Source of the DNA: Capillibacterium thermochitinicola
Lineage (GTDB): Bacteria; Bacillota; UBA4882; UBA10575
NCBI RefSeq assembly: GCF_013664685.1
Contig: NZ_JAAKDE010000007.1
Location: 1-64,000, forward strand
DNA length: 64,000 nucleotides
Direction: 5' to 3'
A program made the translations under genes and the position numbers. The notes beneath the pieces were generated by a model. That model did not search any database. It worked only from the letters and a program-made list of their open reading frames with translations, and had not been told where the DNA came from. This document shows, in pieces, positions 9,615 to 19,159 of this stretch. Position 1 is the first letter of the stretch, and each line of letters begins with the position of its first letter.

Positions 9615-11513
9615 TCACTCCAGTTCAAAGGTACCGGTATACAGTTGGTAATAGCGGCCTTTTTTCGCCAGTAACTCCTCATGGGTTCCCCGTTCGATGA
9701 TCCGCCCGCCTTCCAACAGCAGTATGACATCGGCGTTCCTGATGGTCGAAAGGCGGTGGGCAATGACGAAAACCGTCCGTCCTTCCATTAAGGCATCCAT
9801 CCCTTTATGAATAATCACTTCCGTTCGGGTATCAATACTCGAAGTCGCCTCATCCAGGATCATCACCGGAGCATCCGCCACCTCGGCCCGGGCAATCGCC
9901 AGCAGTTGTTTTTGCCCCTGGGAAAGCTCAGTGCCGTCCCCCGCCAAGACCGTGTCGTAACCCTGGGGGAGCATGGAAATAAAACCGTGGGCATTGGCCT
10001 GTTTTGCCGCGGCGTAAACTTCCGCATCGGTGGCCGCCAAACGGCCATAACGGATATTCTCCCGCACCGTTCCGGTGAAAAGGTGGGTATCCTGCAGCAC
10101 AATCCCAAGGGACCGGCGGAGATCCCGCTTCTTGATCTGATTAATGTTAATCCCATCATAGTGAATTTCCCCGGCCGTTACATCATAAAACCGGCTGAGC
10201 AGATTGGCGATGGTCGTTTTCCCGGCCCCCGTCGCCCCGACCAAAGCCACCTTCTGCCCGGGCTTCGCGTAAAGCGAGATTTTGTGCAAGACCTGGTTTT
10301 TGCCATCGTAGCTGAAATCCACCTCGTAAAACCGGACGTCCCCCTTCAGCTCCGTGTAAGTAACCGACCCATCGGGCTGCGGCTGTTTCCACGCCCAGAT
10401 CCCGGTCCGTTCCGGGGTTTCCACCAGTTTCCCGTCGACGAACTTGGCATTAACCAGGGTGACCGTACCCTTATCCTCTTCGATCTCTTCGTCCAGCAGG
10501 GCAAAGATGCGTTCTGCTCCCGCCAACGCCATGACCACGGCGTTAAGTTGTTGCGCCACATGGGCAATGGGGCGGTTAAAAGTCCGGCTTAACTGCAGGA
10601 AACTGGCGATTGCCCCCAACGTGATGCCGCCGTTTCCCCAGACCGCAAGGGCACCCCCGACGATGGCGACAAAAACATATTGAAGATGACCAAGGTTCCC
10701 CATCACCGGCATCAGAATATTGGCATAGCTGTTGGCCTCCGTTCCGTACCGGCGCAGTTCCTCGTTGAGCCGATCGAATTCGGCTTTCGCTTCTTCCTCA
10801 TAACAAAAGACTTTGACCACTTTCTGGCCGTGGATCATCTCTTCGATATAGCCGTTGGTCCGCCCCAAGGCTTCCTGTTGCCGCATGAAGTATTTCCCGC
10901 TGTTGGCCGCTATCCGTTTGGTGATGTATAAATTCAGAATGAGAAAAAGAACAACCACGCCGGTTAAAGAAATACTCGTCGCCACCATGGCCGCGAAGAC
11001 CGTCACGATCGTAATCACCGACAGGAAAAACTGGGGCAGACTCTGGGCGATCATCTGGCGCAAGGTGTCGGTGTCGTTGGTAAAGCGGCTCATCAGATCG
11101 CCATGGAGATGGGTGTCAAAGTATTTAAGCGGAAGGAACTGAAGATGGGCAAACATTTCGTCCCGGATCTGCTTTAAAACCCCCTGGGCAATGATGGCCA
11201 TCATCCAGTTGAAGAGAAAAGTAGCCGCCACTCCGACCAGAAAGACCCCGGCCATCGCCGTGATCGCCTGCAATAACCCGCCAAAATCCGGATCGGTCAC
11301 CCCCAGCAGCGGGGTGATATAGTCGTCGATTAAGACCCGGAGGAAAAGTGAGCCCGCCACCCCGGCCAGCGAACTTAAGACTAGACAGCCCAGGACCAAG
11401 ACCAAATGCCACTTGTATTTTCCAGTGATATAGGCCAGCAGCCGTTTAACCGTTTGGCGCTGTACTTTGGGCGGCTTTTGCAACGGCGGTTTTCTCAGTT
11501 TAGGCGACATCAT
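9615..11513 (-). CDS. Heterodimeric ABC exporter, subunit with canonical catalytic residues (YheH/BmrD-like)
   Basis: Full-length ABC exporter half (six-helix transmembrane domain plus nucleotide-binding domain, about 630 aa). Walker A is GATGAGKTT, the signature is LSQGQ (non-canonical), Walker B is MILDEATSSID with the catalytic Glu, and the switch His is in IAHRLS. An insertion of about 40 residues precedes the nucleotide-binding domain, as in YheH-like proteins. The start is placed at ATG 11513, six nt after GGGGAG; ATG 11510 and 11519 are alternatives. It overlaps the end of its partner by 14 bp, so the two are co-translated. Probably exports drugs or lipids; substrate unknown. Confidence 0.9.
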   Translation of the reverse strand: MMSPKLRKPPLQKPPKVQRQTVKRLLAYITGKYKWHLVLVLGCLVLSSLAGVAGSLFLRVLIDDYITPLLGVTDPDFGGLLQAITAMAGVFLVGVAATFLFNWMMAIIAQGVLKQIRDEMFAHLQFLPLKYFDTHLHGDLMSRFTNDTDTLRQMIAQSLPQFFLSVITIVTVFAAMVATSISLTGVVVLFLILNLYITKRIAANSGKYFMRQQEALGRTNGYIEEMIHGQKVVKVFCYEEEAKAEFDRLNEELRRYGTEANSYANILMPVMGNLGHLQYVFVAIVGGALAVWGNGGITLGAIASFLQLSRTFNRPIAHVAQQLNAVVMALAGAERIFALLDEEIEEDKGTVTLVNAKFVDGKLVETPERTGIWAWKQPQPDGSVTYTELKGDVRFYEVDFSYDGKNQVLHKISLYAKPGQKVALVGATGAGKTTIANLLSRFYDVTAGEIHYDGININQIKKRDLRRSLGIVLQDTHLFTGTVRENIRYGRLAATDAEVYAAAKQANAHGFISMLPQGYDTVLAGDGTELSQGQKQLLAIARAEVADAPVMILDEATSSIDTRTEVIIHKGMDALMEGRTVFVIAHRLSTIRNADVILLLEGGRIIERGTHEELLAKKGRYYQLYTGTFELE

Positions 11514-13242
11514 GGCCATCTCCCCTTCCTTGCCGCTGTGAGGTATAGACCTCTTGGTAGATCCGGTTCGTCTGCAAGAGTTCATCATGGGTCCCGACCG
11601 CCACCACCCGCCCGTGGTCCATCACGATAATCTGGTCGGCGTCCATGACGGAAGCCACCCGCTGCGCAATGATGACCTTGGTCGTCCCCGGGAGCAGCTC
11701 CCGAAGGGCTTTCCGGATTAAGGCTTCGGTCTTCATATCCACCGCACTGGTGGAGTCATCCAGGATCAGGATCTTCGGTTTTTTCAGTAAAGCCCGGGCA
11801 ATACACAACCGCTGCCGCTGCCCGCCGGAAAGATTGACCCCGCCCTGCTCAAGACGGGTGTCATACCCGTCGGGGAAAGACCGGATAAACGCATCGGCCT
11901 GCGCCAACCGGCAGGCGGCAACCAACTCTTCGTCGGTCGCGTTTTTGTTTCCCCAGCGGAGATTCTCCTTGATGGTGCCGGAGAACAACACATTCTTCTG
12001 AAGCACCACCGCCACCTGCTCGCGAAAGGCCCGGAGGTCATAGTCACGGACATCAACCCCGCCGACCAGCACTGCTCCAGCCGTCACATCATAGAGGCGG
12101 GGAATCAATTGCACTAAGGTTGTCTTCCCGCTGCCGGTCCCCCCGATGATCCCGACCGTTTGCCCGGCCTTGATCTCCAAATTCACCCCGGACAGACACA
12201 AGTTATCCGGGTCGTTGGTGTAACTGAAACCCACATTCACAAAACGAATATCGCCGTTTTTCACTTCCAGGACCGGATGGTCCGGGTTTTTAAGGTCGCT
12301 CTCTTCACTCAGGACTTCGACAATCCGCTCGACCGAAGCCCGGGCGATGGTAATCATGACAAAGACCATCGAGAGCATCATCAGGCTCATCAAGATCTGG
12401 AGGGTGTAGGAAAAGAGGCTGACCAGTTGCCCGGTGGTCATCGCGGTCGCCACAATCATCCGCGCCCCGACCCAGGATAAAAAGAGCAGGCAGACGTAGA
12501 CCGAAAACTGCATCAGCGGCGCGTTTAAAGCCAGGATCTTTTCGGCTTTGATGAAGTTGGAATAGATCGCGGCCGACACCCGGTTAAACTTCTCCTTTTC
12601 GTGCTCTTCCCGGACAAACGCCTTCACGACCCGGATCCCCCGCAAATTCTCCTGGACCACCCGGTTTAACCGGTCATAGGCCTGAAAGATCCGTTTAAAG
12701 ACAGGCAGCGACCACCGGATGATCAAATAGAGCCCCAAGCCCAAAAAGGGGATCACCAGAAGAAAGACCAAGGAGAGCCGGGGGTTGACCTGAAAAGCCA
12801 TAAAAAGTGAGAAGAGGAGCATCAACGGACTCCGGACCGCAACGCGGATCACCATCTGGTAGGCATACTGCACATGCGTGACGTCGGTGGTAAGACGCGT
12901 CACCAAACTGGCCGCGGAAAAACGGTCAATGTTGGCAAAGGAAAAATCTTGTACGGCGTAATATAACCTTTTGCGCAGGTTGGCCGCAAACCCGGCGGAA
13001 GCGCGGGCGGCGTAAATCCCGGAGAGCACCCCGAAGGCCAGCGAAAAAAGGGCGGCAATAATTAAGGCCACGCCCAACTGCAGAATCACGTCCATCCGTC
13101 CGCCCATAATCCCCCGGTCGATCAGTCCCGCGACCAGAAACGGGATTAAAACCTCCAGGATCACTTCGCCGGTGACGAAAAGCGGGGCCAGAACCGAGGC
13201 TTTTTTATACTCCCCGACGCTTTTTAACAACTGCCTGATCAT
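11500..13242 (-). CDS. Heterodimeric ABC exporter, degenerate-site subunit (YheI/BmrC-like)
   Basis: 580-aa ABC exporter half-transporter. Six transmembrane helices occupy about residues 15-310, followed by a nucleotide-binding domain with Walker A GGTGSGKTT, a canonical LSGGQ signature, Walker B ILILDDSTSAVD (Asp in place of the catalytic Glu) and IIAQRV (Gln in place of the switch His). This is the exact complement of the downstream gene, which has a good Walker B and switch His but an altered LSQGQ signature. Together they give one functional and one degenerate ATP site, as known for BmrCD and TM287/288. First gene of the two-gene operon. Confidence 0.9.
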   Translation of the reverse strand: MIRQLLKSVGEYKKASVLAPLFVTGEVILEVLIPFLVAGLIDRGIMGGRMDVILQLGVALIIAALFSLAFGVLSGIYAARASAGFAANLRKRLYYAVQDFSFANIDRFSAASLVTRLTTDVTHVQYAYQMVIRVAVRSPLMLLFSLFMAFQVNPRLSLVFLLVIPFLGLGLYLIIRWSLPVFKRIFQAYDRLNRVVQENLRGIRVVKAFVREEHEKEKFNRVSAAIYSNFIKAEKILALNAPLMQFSVYVCLLFLSWVGARMIVATAMTTGQLVSLFSYTLQILMSLMMLSMVFVMITIARASVERIVEVLSEESDLKNPDHPVLEVKNGDIRFVNVGFSYTNDPDNLCLSGVNLEIKAGQTVGIIGGTGSGKTTLVQLIPRLYDVTAGAVLVGGVDVRDYDLRAFREQVAVVLQKNVLFSGTIKENLRWGNKNATDEELVAACRLAQADAFIRSFPDGYDTRLEQGGVNLSGGQRQRLCIARALLKKPKILILDDSTSAVDMKTEALIRKALRELLPGTTKVIIAQRVASVMDADQIIVMDHGRVVAVGTHDELLQTNRIYQEVYTSQRQGRGDGHDVA

Positions 13243-13536
13243 CTAAATCCTCCATCTAGTAGTTGATTAATCCCTTGTTCGCAACTAAATCCTGAACATC
13301 TCGATTTTATCATTAACAAAAAATCCCCTTTTCCTGTAACGAAAAAACTTGCCTGAAGTTTCCTCCAGACAGTTTTCCCTCGGTAATAGTCTTTAAATCA
13401 GTTTAATCATAATCACTTACGCCGGCTAAATATTTTGGATAACATGAAGGTTTTTTCGGGGTAAGCTAAGAAACCTTAATTAAAACTCCAGGAGCAAAAA
13501 AGACCCGAAAAATAACTGACTGGAGGATGACAGTTC

Positions 13537-13929
13537 ATGAAAAAAATCGCTTTGATTGCCCATGACCAGAAGAAACACCAGATCATTGATTTTGTAAAAC
13601 GGTATAGAAACATCTTTGCCCAGTGCCAACTGGTCGCCACCGGAACGACCGGCCGCCTGATTGAACAGGAGTGTAAAATCCCCGTCCAGCGCATGCAGTC
13701 GGGGCCCTTTGGCGGCGACCAGCAGATCGGGGCCATGGTTTCGGCCGGTGAAATTGAGATGGTCATTTTCTTACGCGACCCGTTAACCGCCCAGCCCCAC
13801 GAACCGGACGTCACTGCTTTATTACGCGTTTGCGATGTCCACAATGTGCCGCTGGCGACCAATCTGGCCACCGCCGAACTGTTGGCCAAAGCCCTGGGCG
13901 AAAAGGTGAAAAGCATGGATGATAAGTAA
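13537..13929 (+). CDS. mgsA: Methylglyoxal synthase
   Basis: Converts dihydroxyacetone phosphate to methylglyoxal plus phosphate, a bypass that relieves sugar-phosphate stress. The 130-aa protein matches the family in length and shows [10 protein letters not shown] at the start, the phosphate-binding ATGTTGRLI, the catalytic-region [13 protein letters not shown] with its active-site Asp, and [15 protein letters not shown] (catalytic Asp and His). A good GGAGGATG site precedes the ATG. It stands alone between a divergent ABC operon and a convergent prepilin peptidase gene. Confidence 0.96.
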   Translation: MKKIALIAHDQKKHQIIDFVKRYRNIFAQCQLVATGTTGRLIEQECKIPVQRMQSGPFGGDQQIGAMVSAGEIEMVIFLRDPLTAQPHEPDVTALLRVCDVHNVPLATNLATAELLAKALGEKVKSMDDK

Positions 13930-14043
13930 GATCACTACCACTCCGCGATGGACTGCGCCTTGGTTGCCTGGGCAAGAGGATAAAAAGTGGGGATTATGGT
14001 AGAGGGTAAAGAGTAAGTCCGGAAAAACATAAAGAGGACTTAA

Positions 14044-14070
14044 AGAAAAACCCCCCTGCGAAAAGGGGAG
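14044..14070 (-). terminator. Probable intrinsic terminator of the prepilin peptidase gene
   Basis: On the minus strand a CCCC/GGGG stem with an 8-nt loop is followed by TTTTTCTTT, about 80 bp beyond the stop codon. The stem is short but G+C only. Confidence 0.5.
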
Positions 14071-14148
14071 CTTTCACTCATGCTGCTTCCGGGGTAACAA
14101 AAGATGATAAGCGAAGTCCATCCAAATCCCCGCCGGTTAAAACAGGGT

Positions 14149-14862
14149 TTAGAAAAATAAAACGACATAAGCCCCAACAGCTAAAAACGGCGCAAACGGA
14201 ACCGGCTGTCGACGACCGATCCGTCCCTTCCACACCAAAGGAAATAAAAGAACAACCCCGCTTAAACTGCCCCAGAAAAGCGTACGCAGAACACCGTCGA
14301 CACCCAGGAAGATTCCTAAAAAGGTCAACAACTTAACATCGCCCATCCCCATTCCCTTCGGGTAAAGAAGGCAGATCAAAAATAAGAGCCCGCCACCGAC
14401 CAAGCCGCCGATGAGGGCCGATCCAAGCGCGTTCTGGGCCCATTGGTAAACCAAACCGCCCAAAATCATTGGGTAAGTCAGACAATTCGGAATCAAACGT
14501 GTCTTGAAGTCAATGACCGCAATAACAATCATCGTGTAAGCCACGATCAACCGCCAAAGTTCCGAAACTTGACTGTCAAAACGTAGCGCCCAGGCCACCG
14601 TCGTCAAACCGGCAATCAGTTCAACGACAGGATAAGTAATATTAATTGGGCCCTGACAATAACGGCATTTTCCCCGCAACCATATATAACTGAGAACCGG
14701 AACCAGATCACCGGCCGCTAGCCGGTGCTGACAAGCGGGACAGGTGGACGGCGGCCACAGAAGCGACCCGCCACGCGGAAGGCGGTAGATAACCACATTT
14801 AAAAAACTGCCGATACAAACGCCAACAATCAATGCGAACAGTATACCGCTAAATTCAACCAT
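14149..14862 (-). CDS. Prepilin peptidase (A24 family, PilD/ComC type)
   Basis: Membrane aspartic protease that cleaves, and often N-methylates, type IV pilin-like preproteins. About eight hydrophobic segments are seen. The cytoplasmic zinc-ribbon loop near residue 40 has paired Cys (CPAC then CRYC). Catalytic aspartates are in AVIDFKTRLIPN and in the GxGD motif of KGMGMGDVKLL. About 237 aa from ATG 14862; an in-frame TTG at 14874 is an alternative. No pilin or secretion ATPase genes lie nearby, so it must serve pili or competence pseudopili encoded elsewhere. Confidence 0.92.
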   Translation of the reverse strand: MVEFSGILFALIVGVCIGSFLNVVIYRLPRGGSLLWPPSTCPACQHRLAAGDLVPVLSYIWLRGKCRYCQGPINITYPVVELIAGLTTVAWALRFDSQVSELWRLIVAYTMIVIAVIDFKTRLIPNCLTYPMILGGLVYQWAQNALGSALIGGLVGGGLLFLICLLYPKGMGMGDVKLLTFLGIFLGVDGVLRTLFWGSLSGVVLLFPLVWKGRIGRRQPVPFAPFLAVGAYVVLFF

Positions 14863-14907
14863 CCGACCACCCAATCCCTCTCTCCGCGCGCGGGAAAATT
14901 TGGCGTT

Positions 14908-15171
14908 TTACTTTTTCCGCTGTAACCGCTCATTTCGATAGTACAAAATAATATCGGTACTGACCATTAGCCCATTGAGAATGTAAAGATAGATGACACC
15001 GTCATAGGCAAAGAAGAGCTTGTGCAAGACCCCGGAGATATACCCGATCAGGATCGCATACAAAAACAATACGCTTTTACCCGCTGTTTTTTTGGAAGTC
15101 CATGATTTGTAGATCGAAGCAGGCCACGCGGCACCAAAACAAACCAGCATTAATACTTCAAAAATACTCAT
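14908..15171 (-). CDS. Small four-helix membrane protein, SemiSWEET/PQ-loop-like
   Basis: 87-aa protein with three to four hydrophobic helices. It opens with SIFEVLMLVCFGAAWPASIYKSW and ends in a basic tail. The aromatic-Pro turn in helix 1, overall size and helix spacing resemble SemiSWEET/PQ-loop proteins, but the PQ dipeptide itself is absent, so transport of sugar should not be assumed. The ATG at 15171 is preceded by AGGTAGG. The gene just upstream (41 aa) ends within this ribosome-binding site, so the two are probably co-translated. Confidence 0.7.
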   Translation of the reverse strand: MSIFEVLMLVCFGAAWPASIYKSWTSKKTAGKSVLFLYAILIGYISGVLHKLFFAYDGVIYLYILNGLMVSTDIILYYRNERLQRKK

Positions 15172-15176
15172 TCATC

Positions 15177-15302
15177 CTACCTCTTTCTTTTTACAATTGT
15201 TTTTTGTTTCTTTTCCTTGATATATTTCCGCGCGTTTTTCATCCCGCCGAAACCTTTGAACATCGCATTGAACGTCTTTTTCTCGATTTGTTTAGAATTC
15301 AT
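15177..15302 (-). CDS. Basic 41-aa microprotein, function unknown
   Basis: Open frame from ATG 15302 to TAG 15177, with AAAGGAT 9 nt before the start. The peptide is Lys/Arg rich, has a Phe/Gly/Met-containing centre (FNAMFKGFGGMKNARKY) and no Cys. Its stop codon falls inside the Shine-Dalgarno region of the 87-aa membrane protein gene, an arrangement typical of translational coupling. I do not recognise the family. The case rests on position and signals only. Confidence 0.45.
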   Translation of the reverse strand: MNSKQIEKKTFNAMFKGFGGMKNARKYIKEKKQKTIVKRKR

Positions 15303-15687
15303 GCCGTTTATCCTTTGGGATGTTCCTGGGCCTTTCTTTAATTATCCCGCGCTCACCTCCCCACCCCCACAGGCTCTCCTTTGCGTTCTTTATACACAAA
15401 ACAACAACACCCTTCGGGCATTTAAAATTCCTTGTCTTTTTTCTTTTTCGGATTTACTTTTCTTTCACTAGTCAACCCACGAAATCGCCAACTTAGATCC
15501 ATCCATTATCCGAAAACGCTCTCCATCCTTTTATAGTATAGTAATTAATTATAGCGAAAACAAGAGTATCATTTTACTAGTAATAACAAGACGGGAGAAC
15601 TTCACGCTCCCCCGTCTCTTACCTGAGTAGTTATTTGTTTACGTTCCCTTTTCCCGAAAAAACACCCATCCCAATTTTCGCCATTTT
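15303..15687. other. Intergenic upstream of the 41-aa gene
   Basis: 385 bp. A 22-codon minus-strand frame at 15353-15421 begins after AAGGA and encodes three consecutive Cys (MPEGCCCFVYKERK); it may be a leader peptide or chance. A GACGGG/CCCGTC dyad at about 15591-15619 lies past the DUF5692-like gene and may end its transcript, though no U-run follows. Confidence 0.3.
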
Positions 15688-16719
15688 TTAAGCAAAAGTT
15701 TGAACCTGCGTTTCCCGGTATACTTTGCGGTCGCCGCTTTCTTCGGCAAGCGCTTTAATCTCCTGGTATGCCCGCAGATCCGTATAGAGTTCGCCCAGAT
15801 AAGGATTGCGCTTTGTCTTGACGACCTTGTAAATCATGTAAACAAATACGGCTATATTGGCAACTAACGCAGCAAAACTGGTGATAAATAAGGCAGTTGT
15901 ATTATACGTGGAAGCAACGGCAAAGGCCCCTTCATCGAGAAAAGCCGGGAAGGTCTGGGCAAACATACACCAGATGGCCAGGGTGTGGGCGCGGTGCTGG
16001 AGCCATGCTCCTTTTCCGACCGTAAAGGCGCAGAGCGTCGGGGCCAGCAACAAGGCAAAACCGCAATACCAGGCATGACCCGGTAGACAGTTATAAGTAT
16101 AAGCGAAGTTCCAGAGATCATAGGCGACGATCCAAAACCAGAGCATATCAGGCCAGAGCATATCTTTACTGCGGTCTTGCGGGGTCTCTTTGCGCAGACA
16201 GATCCCGTACCATCCCGTAATGGTGACAATGTTCAGGAGTCCGGCGATGGCATTCATGTAATTCCAAGAACCACCGACCACATACATCGCCTGGTCAGCG
16301 AGCATCCCGCCGCCGGCATATTGGATCCCAATCTGAAGGTCGCGGGCGACCGCCTCCAGAATGTTGATCGCCAGGATCAGCGGTGGGTACCATAAAGCCC
16401 ATTTTTTCTCCACCAACCGCCATTCTTCCCCGGTTGCCTTGTTTTTCCCGCGCAGATGCCGGAGGCACCAAAAACCAAGACATCCGGCAGTGGCGGAATA
16501 GACCTTGGCCAAATGGAACCAGTCGGTATAAGTCTTGTCTTTCAGTACGGTAAACCAAAGGACCGAAAGGATAGCCGGCAGTACGGTGAAGCTAAAAAGA
16601 CCAACATACTTCCAGCGCCGTGAAACTTCATTAAAAACAAAAAGGGCGATAAAGACAATAAGCCAGACACCCCAGACGCTGAATAACGTTGCCCCTGCGG
16701 CATAGTTAAAAGTAAACAA
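15688..16719 (-). CDS. Polytopic membrane protein, DUF5692-like
   Basis: About 343 aa with eight to nine hydrophobic helices, many Trp residues and a short charged C-terminal tail. Distinctive segments are WYPPLILAINILEAVARD, GGSWNYMNAIAGLLN and WIVAYDLWNFAYTYNCLPGHAW. I believe these mark the DUF5692 family, whose function is unknown; this assignment is from memory. The start is set at TTG 16719, which follows GGAGGAGG at proper spacing; the longer frame to 16743 would place that site inside the gene. A TetR-family gene lies 158 bp upstream on the same strand and may control it. Confidence 0.65.
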   Translation of the reverse strand: MFTFNYAAGATLFSVWGVWLIVFIALFVFNEVSRRWKYVGLFSFTVLPAILSVLWFTVLKDKTYTDWFHLAKVYSATAGCLGFWCLRHLRGKNKATGEEWRLVEKKWALWYPPLILAINILEAVARDLQIGIQYAGGGMLADQAMYVVGGSWNYMNAIAGLLNIVTITGWYGICLRKETPQDRSKDMLWPDMLWFWIVAYDLWNFAYTYNCLPGHAWYCGFALLLAPTLCAFTVGKGAWLQHRAHTLAIWCMFAQTFPAFLDEGAFAVASTYNTTALFITSFAALVANIAVFVYMIYKVVKTKRNPYLGELYTDLRAYQEIKALAEESGDRKVYRETQVQTFA

Positions 16720-16901
16720 ACTACCTCCTCCTTTTTGTATCAATTTATAAAATTAATTCTGTTAAATCTATATTACATCTCTGCCCAACGCACGGCAATA
16801 GACATTTATCTGAATCTGTCGAGCCATGGGGTTAAACGAACAGCTCTGTAACCAGTTCGATGAAAAACTCCGTTATCAGTTCGATTATTTATACTATGAA
16901 C

Positions 16902-17474
16902 TTATTTGTTCTTTTCTTCGTGAAAAGCCGTAATCGCACGGGTAATTCCTCCTCTAATCATGATTAAAAGTTTTTTGAGCACAAGCTCCGGTTCTTCCTT
17001 CATCCCTTCCCTCGCCCAGTCGATGATCAACCCATTAAAGGCCCGCCGGTAAAAATTGACTATAAAGCGCCGGTCATTCTCCTCCAACTGGACCCCCAGA
17101 TCTTCCATGCACTCGCCAATCACCCTGTCCAACAAGCGACTGGAAAGGGTACCACAGTATGCCCTAATCTCCGGCCAGTACGAGGAGTGCAGGACATTTA
17201 TGATCATCGCGGCATTGTTCCGCAAATAGTTCAACGTGGCCAGAAACCCTTTTTGCCAGGTGCCAAGGGTTTTGTTGGGCCCGACCGCCCTTGCCAAGTC
17301 CTCATAAAAAAGAGTTTTAAAGAGGTCCAGTATATTGTCAAAATGGTTGTAAAAAGTCTGCCGGTGGAGATTACACTGTTCGCAAATTTCCTTCACCGTA
17401 ATCTTGTCTAATGATTTCACCGCCAGCAATTCTTTAAACGCAGCCATCAGAACAGTTCTTGCGACTCTTTTCAT
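16902..17474 (-). CDS. TetR/AcrR family regulator
   Basis: 190-aa one-component repressor. The N-terminal helix-turn-helix covers about residues 10-55 (KITVKEICEQCNLHRQTFYNHF, the TetR recognition helix pattern). The C-terminal ligand domain ends with a segment seen in the DhaS-like subgroup (NFYRRAFNGLIIDWAREGM). An AGAGGAT site precedes ATG 17474. The likely target is the DUF5692-like gene downstream or its own promoter. Two direct copies of CAGTTCGAT lie in the gap between the two genes (about 16853-16885) and could be operator half-sites. The ligand is unknown. Confidence 0.85.
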   Translation of the reverse strand: MKRVARTVLMAAFKELLAVKSLDKITVKEICEQCNLHRQTFYNHFDNILDLFKTLFYEDLARAVGPNKTLGTWQKGFLATLNYLRNNAAMIINVLHSSYWPEIRAYCGTLSSRLLDRVIGECMEDLGVQLEENDRRFIVNFYRRAFNGLIIDWAREGMKEEPELVLKKLLIMIRGGITRAITAFHEEKNK

Positions 17475-17682
17475 CGACTTAATCCTCTTTTTTTACCAAT
17501 CAACGGCGTCAATTACCGAAATTTAATACCAATGTATCCTAAACTTACTAATACTGAACCATCCTTATTTTACCGGCAAACGGAATATACTTTTGTATTC
17601 AATAAAAGATCGGGAAACCCTCCAGAAATCCCCAGAAAAAGGCCTTGGGTGACAAAAAACCGCAATTAAGCAACTTCTTTAA

Positions 17683-17714
17683 GAAAAACCGCGGTGGGAA
17701 AATCCCCACCGCGG
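17683..17714 (-). terminator. Intrinsic terminator of the gntP-dehydratase operon
   Basis: Perfect CCGCGGTGGG stem with a short AT loop and TTTTTCTT on the minus strand, about 90 bp after the permease stop codon. The rest of 17475-17803 holds the AT-rich tetR upstream region and nothing else recognised. Confidence 0.9.
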
Positions 17715-17803
17715 ATTCGTGAAAAACAGTACCAATGTTTCCTTTAGAGTGCTTGGATTATTTACGGTAACAAGAAGTGGCATTACTTAAAGTAAACTAC
17801 CCA

Positions 17804-19135
17804 TCACAGCCACAGGCTGGCAATAAAGGTGGCCAAGAGCCCGCCCAAAGCCATGGAGATATTTGAAATGCTCAGCGTTTTTAAACCAGTTTTCATGTCA
17901 AAGCCCATGCAGTTGGTGTAGACCCAGAAATAACTGTCGTTCACATGGCAGCAGGAGCGGGCACCGGCACCAGAGGCCAAGAAGATCAGTATTGGATCCA
18001 AGCCAAGCTGAGCCGCAATTGGTGCGGAAAGCGTCGCTGCCGTAACGACCGCAACCGTACCCGACCCTTGTACGATCTTCAGGACGGCTGCAATGGCAAA
18101 CGGGATCAGAATAAACGGTAAGCCGGTATCAATCACCATCTGGGCAAGTTTATCGCCGGCCCCGGAAACCTTTAAGATCTGGCCGAGGGCACCACCGGCA
18201 GCTGTGATAAAGACAATCGGGCCCGCATCCTTCAAAGATGCATCCATCGTTTTCATAACTGCTTTCGAGCCCAGACGTTTTCCCAGCAGGGCGATGGCCA
18301 GTAATGTACCCATGGCCAACGCAACATTAGGATCCCCGATAAAGCTGGCAACTTTCACGACCAGAGAAGTCTTTGGCAGCAACATATTACAGGTGGTGTT
18401 CAAGACAATTAAGACCAGCGGAACCAGTAACGGCACGATCGAGGTGAGGCTACCCGGTAATTTGGCCTCGTCCATCTCCACTTCCTGCTGGGTTTCCGCA
18501 TCTTCCCGGAAAGTGTAGAAACTCTCAGGTTTATTGCGGAAGTAAATCTCAGCAAAGAGCCAACCGGCACCGGCCATAAAAACCGAAGCAAAAAGTCCAT
18601 AAAGAATAGCCCGGCCGATATCAATTCCCAGCATACCAGCGGCTGCTAACGGACCCGGTGTCGGCGGCACGTAAACATGGGTGGCCAAAAGTCCGGCCGA
18701 AAGGGAGACCGCCAGAATGGCTAAAGGAATCTTCGTTTTTTTCGCGATCGCTTTAACCAAGGGCGAGAGGATAACAAAACCGGCATCACTAAAAACCGGA
18801 ATTGAGACGATATACCCGGAAATGGCCATCGCCAGGCTGGAACGCTTCTGACCGACCAATTTTACCGTATCCAAAGCCATCCTCGTCGTCGCACTGGAGG
18901 CTTCCAGGTAATTACCGAGCATAATACCGAAGATGATCACAATCCCAATACTCTTCACCGTACTGGAAAAACCAGTGGTGATCGCCCCCATCACATCGGT
19001 TGCCGGCATCCCGGCCAACAGCCCCATCACCACAGCGGTGCCCAGTAGCGACATAAAAGCATTAACCTTTACCTTTAACGCCAGGAAGAGAAGAAAGGCC
19101 ATTCCAATTAAGAAGACAATTTCAATTGGCAGCAT
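17804..19135 (-). CDS. GntP family organic-acid permease
   Basis: 443-aa polytopic permease of the gluconate:H+ symporter (GntP) family, with 12 or more hydrophobic helices. Family segments include YVPPTPGPLAAAGMLGIDIG, GGALGQILKVSGAGDKLAQM and QGSGTVAVVTAATLSAP, and the C-terminal NDSYFWVYTNCMGFDMKTGLKTL. A GGAGGG site precedes the ATG. It is the third gene of an operon behind the two aconitase-family dehydratase subunits, so it probably imports the hydroxy acid they act on rather than gluconate. Family members carry gluconate, hydroxy-dicarboxylates and D-serine, so substrate cannot be read from sequence. Confidence 0.9.
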   Translation of the reverse strand: MLPIEIVFLIGMAFLLFLALKVKVNAFMSLLGTAVVMGLLAGMPATDVMGAITTGFSSTVKSIGIVIIFGIMLGNYLEASSATTRMALDTVKLVGQKRSSLAMAISGYIVSIPVFSDAGFVILSPLVKAIAKKTKIPLAILAVSLSAGLLATHVYVPPTPGPLAAAGMLGIDIGRAILYGLFASVFMAGAGWLFAEIYFRNKPESFYTFREDAETQQEVEMDEAKLPGSLTSIVPLLVPLVLIVLNTTCNMLLPKTSLVVKVASFIGDPNVALAMGTLLAIALLGKRLGSKAVMKTMDASLKDAGPIVFITAAGGALGQILKVSGAGDKLAQMVIDTGLPFILIPFAIAAVLKIVQGSGTVAVVTAATLSAPIAAQLGLDPILIFLASGAGARSCCHVNDSYFWVYTNCMGFDMKTGLKTLSISNISMALGGLLATFIASLWL

Positions 19136-19159
19136 AAGATACCCTCCTTTTTTATCCTT

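Noticed and set aside
13370-13425. Imperfect hairpin between the ABC operon and mgsA as a terminator
   Set aside because: Both neighbouring genes point away from it, so there is no transcript for it to end.
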